The translations under genes were made by a program, and so were the position numbers. From Caryophanales bacterium UBA6769 (GTDB taxonomy: Bacteria; Bacillota; Bacilli; Bacillales; UBA6769), in the NCBI GenBank assembly GCA_002453275.1, contig DKGN01000060.1:1-6306 (forward strand): a DNA stretch of 6,306 nucleotides. Reading direction: 5' to 3'. The notes below the pieces were generated by a model. It saw nothing but the letters and a program-made list of their open reading frames with translations. It was not told the origin of the DNA and searched no databases. Position 1 is the first letter of the stretch. The number at the start of each line of letters is the position of its first letter. Shown here one piece after another: positions 5,919-6,306 of this stretch.

Positions 5919-6306
5919 ATGTCAGATAGTAAAAGTAAAAAGAAGTTAACGACTGCTGCTGGTGCTCCAGTAGCTGATAATCAGAACGTAATGACTGCAG
6001 GAGCAAGAGGACCGATGTTGTTACAGGACGTTTGGTTTTTAGAAAAGCTTGCTCATTTTGATCGCGAAGTCATTCCTGAACGACGCATGCATGCAAAAGG
6101 GTCTGGCGCATTCGGAACGTTCACTGTTACACACGACATTACAAAATATACAAAGGCAAAGTTATTTTCAGAGATTGGTAAACAGACAGACATGTTCGCT
6201 CGTTTTTCTACTGTCGCCGGTGAAAGGGGTGCGGCTGATGCAGAGCGAGACATTCGTGGGTTTGCGTTAAGATTTTACACTGAGGAAGGGAACTGGGATT
6301 TAGTTG
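5919..6306 (+). CDS. katA: Monofunctional haem catalase (KatA type), N-terminal part only
   Basis: Cytoplasmic haem catalase that converts hydrogen peroxide to water and oxygen. The window holds the first 129 codons of a protein usually about 480-500 residues long; the frame is open at the right edge. Recognisable family sequence includes LTTAAGAPVADNQN, MTAGARGPMLLQDVWFLEKL and VIPERRMHAKGSGAFG, in which H58 is the distal catalytic histidine, then FARFSTVAGERGAADAERD and RGFALRFYTEEGNWDLV. The catalytic asparagine, expected a few residues further on, lies beyond the window. A ribosome site GGGGGTG (5906-5912) is 6 bases before ATG 5919. An in-frame ATG at 5904 would add five residues but has no ribosome site. 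The gene is transcribed away from the glycolate cluster and has a PerR-like box on its promoter, so it is probably peroxide-induced and not functionally part of the glcDF operon. The sequence resembles the small-subunit catalases of Staphylococcus and Proteus more than B. subtilis KatA, from memory. Confidence 0.95.
   Translation, partial: MSDSKSKKKLTTAAGAPVADNQNVMTAGARGPMLLQDVWFLEKLAHFDREVIPERRMHAKGSGAFGTFTVTHDITKYTKAKLFSEIGKQTDMFARFSTVAGERGAADAERDIRGFALRFYTEEGNWDLV

Noticed and set aside
5919..6306. Horizontal acquisition of the catalase from Proteobacteria, because it resembles Proteus catalase
   Set aside because: The same segments, as I remember them, are shared with Staphylococcus KatA, so this subtype is normal in Firmicutes; nothing in local composition or flanks indicates transfer.

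Overview
The window looks like a chromosomal segment of a Bacillaceae-type Firmicute. By eye the GC content is moderate to low (around 40%). Shine-Dalgarno sites are strong and purine-rich (GAGGAGGTGA, AAGGGGGAAG, GGGGGTG). There are sigma-A-like promoters, a PerR-like box in front of a catalase, and a catabolite-responsive-element-like site. I cannot name the species from the sequence alone.

Layout. Four genes lie on the minus strand, in transcription order: a CdaR/PucR-type regulator (5570-4425), glcD (4359-2947), glcF (2950-1634) and a lactate/glycolate permease of the LctP family (1517 to the left edge, C-terminus cut off). To the right, after a 348-bp AT-rich divergent intergenic region, a monofunctional haem catalase gene (katA type) starts on the plus strand at 5919 and runs off the right edge.

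How the genes fit together. The permease would import a short 2-hydroxy acid (glycolate or lactate). GlcD (FAD subunit) and GlcF (iron-sulfur subunit) would oxidise it to the 2-oxo acid (glyoxylate or pyruvate), with electrons going to the respiratory chain. The regulator, which has an N-terminal diacid-recognition domain and a C-terminal HTH, probably senses such an acid and controls the cluster. The 56-bp gap between the cdaR stop and the upstream GTG of glcD holds a perfect 14-bp palindrome, with a cre-like site overlapping the cdaR stop codon. A possible promoter with a poor -35 follows. This is the arrangement expected for an inducible, carbon-catabolite-controlled operon. The cdaR gene has its own good promoter with an inverted repeat over its -10 region.

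The catalase has a separate, oxidative-stress type of control: a 13-of-14 match to the PerR box sits on its -10 and predicted transcription start.

Overall this is a well-understood kind of catabolic locus. I found no sign of a novel defence, mobile or RNA system. The observations most worth following are the regulatory sites in the two intergenic regions.
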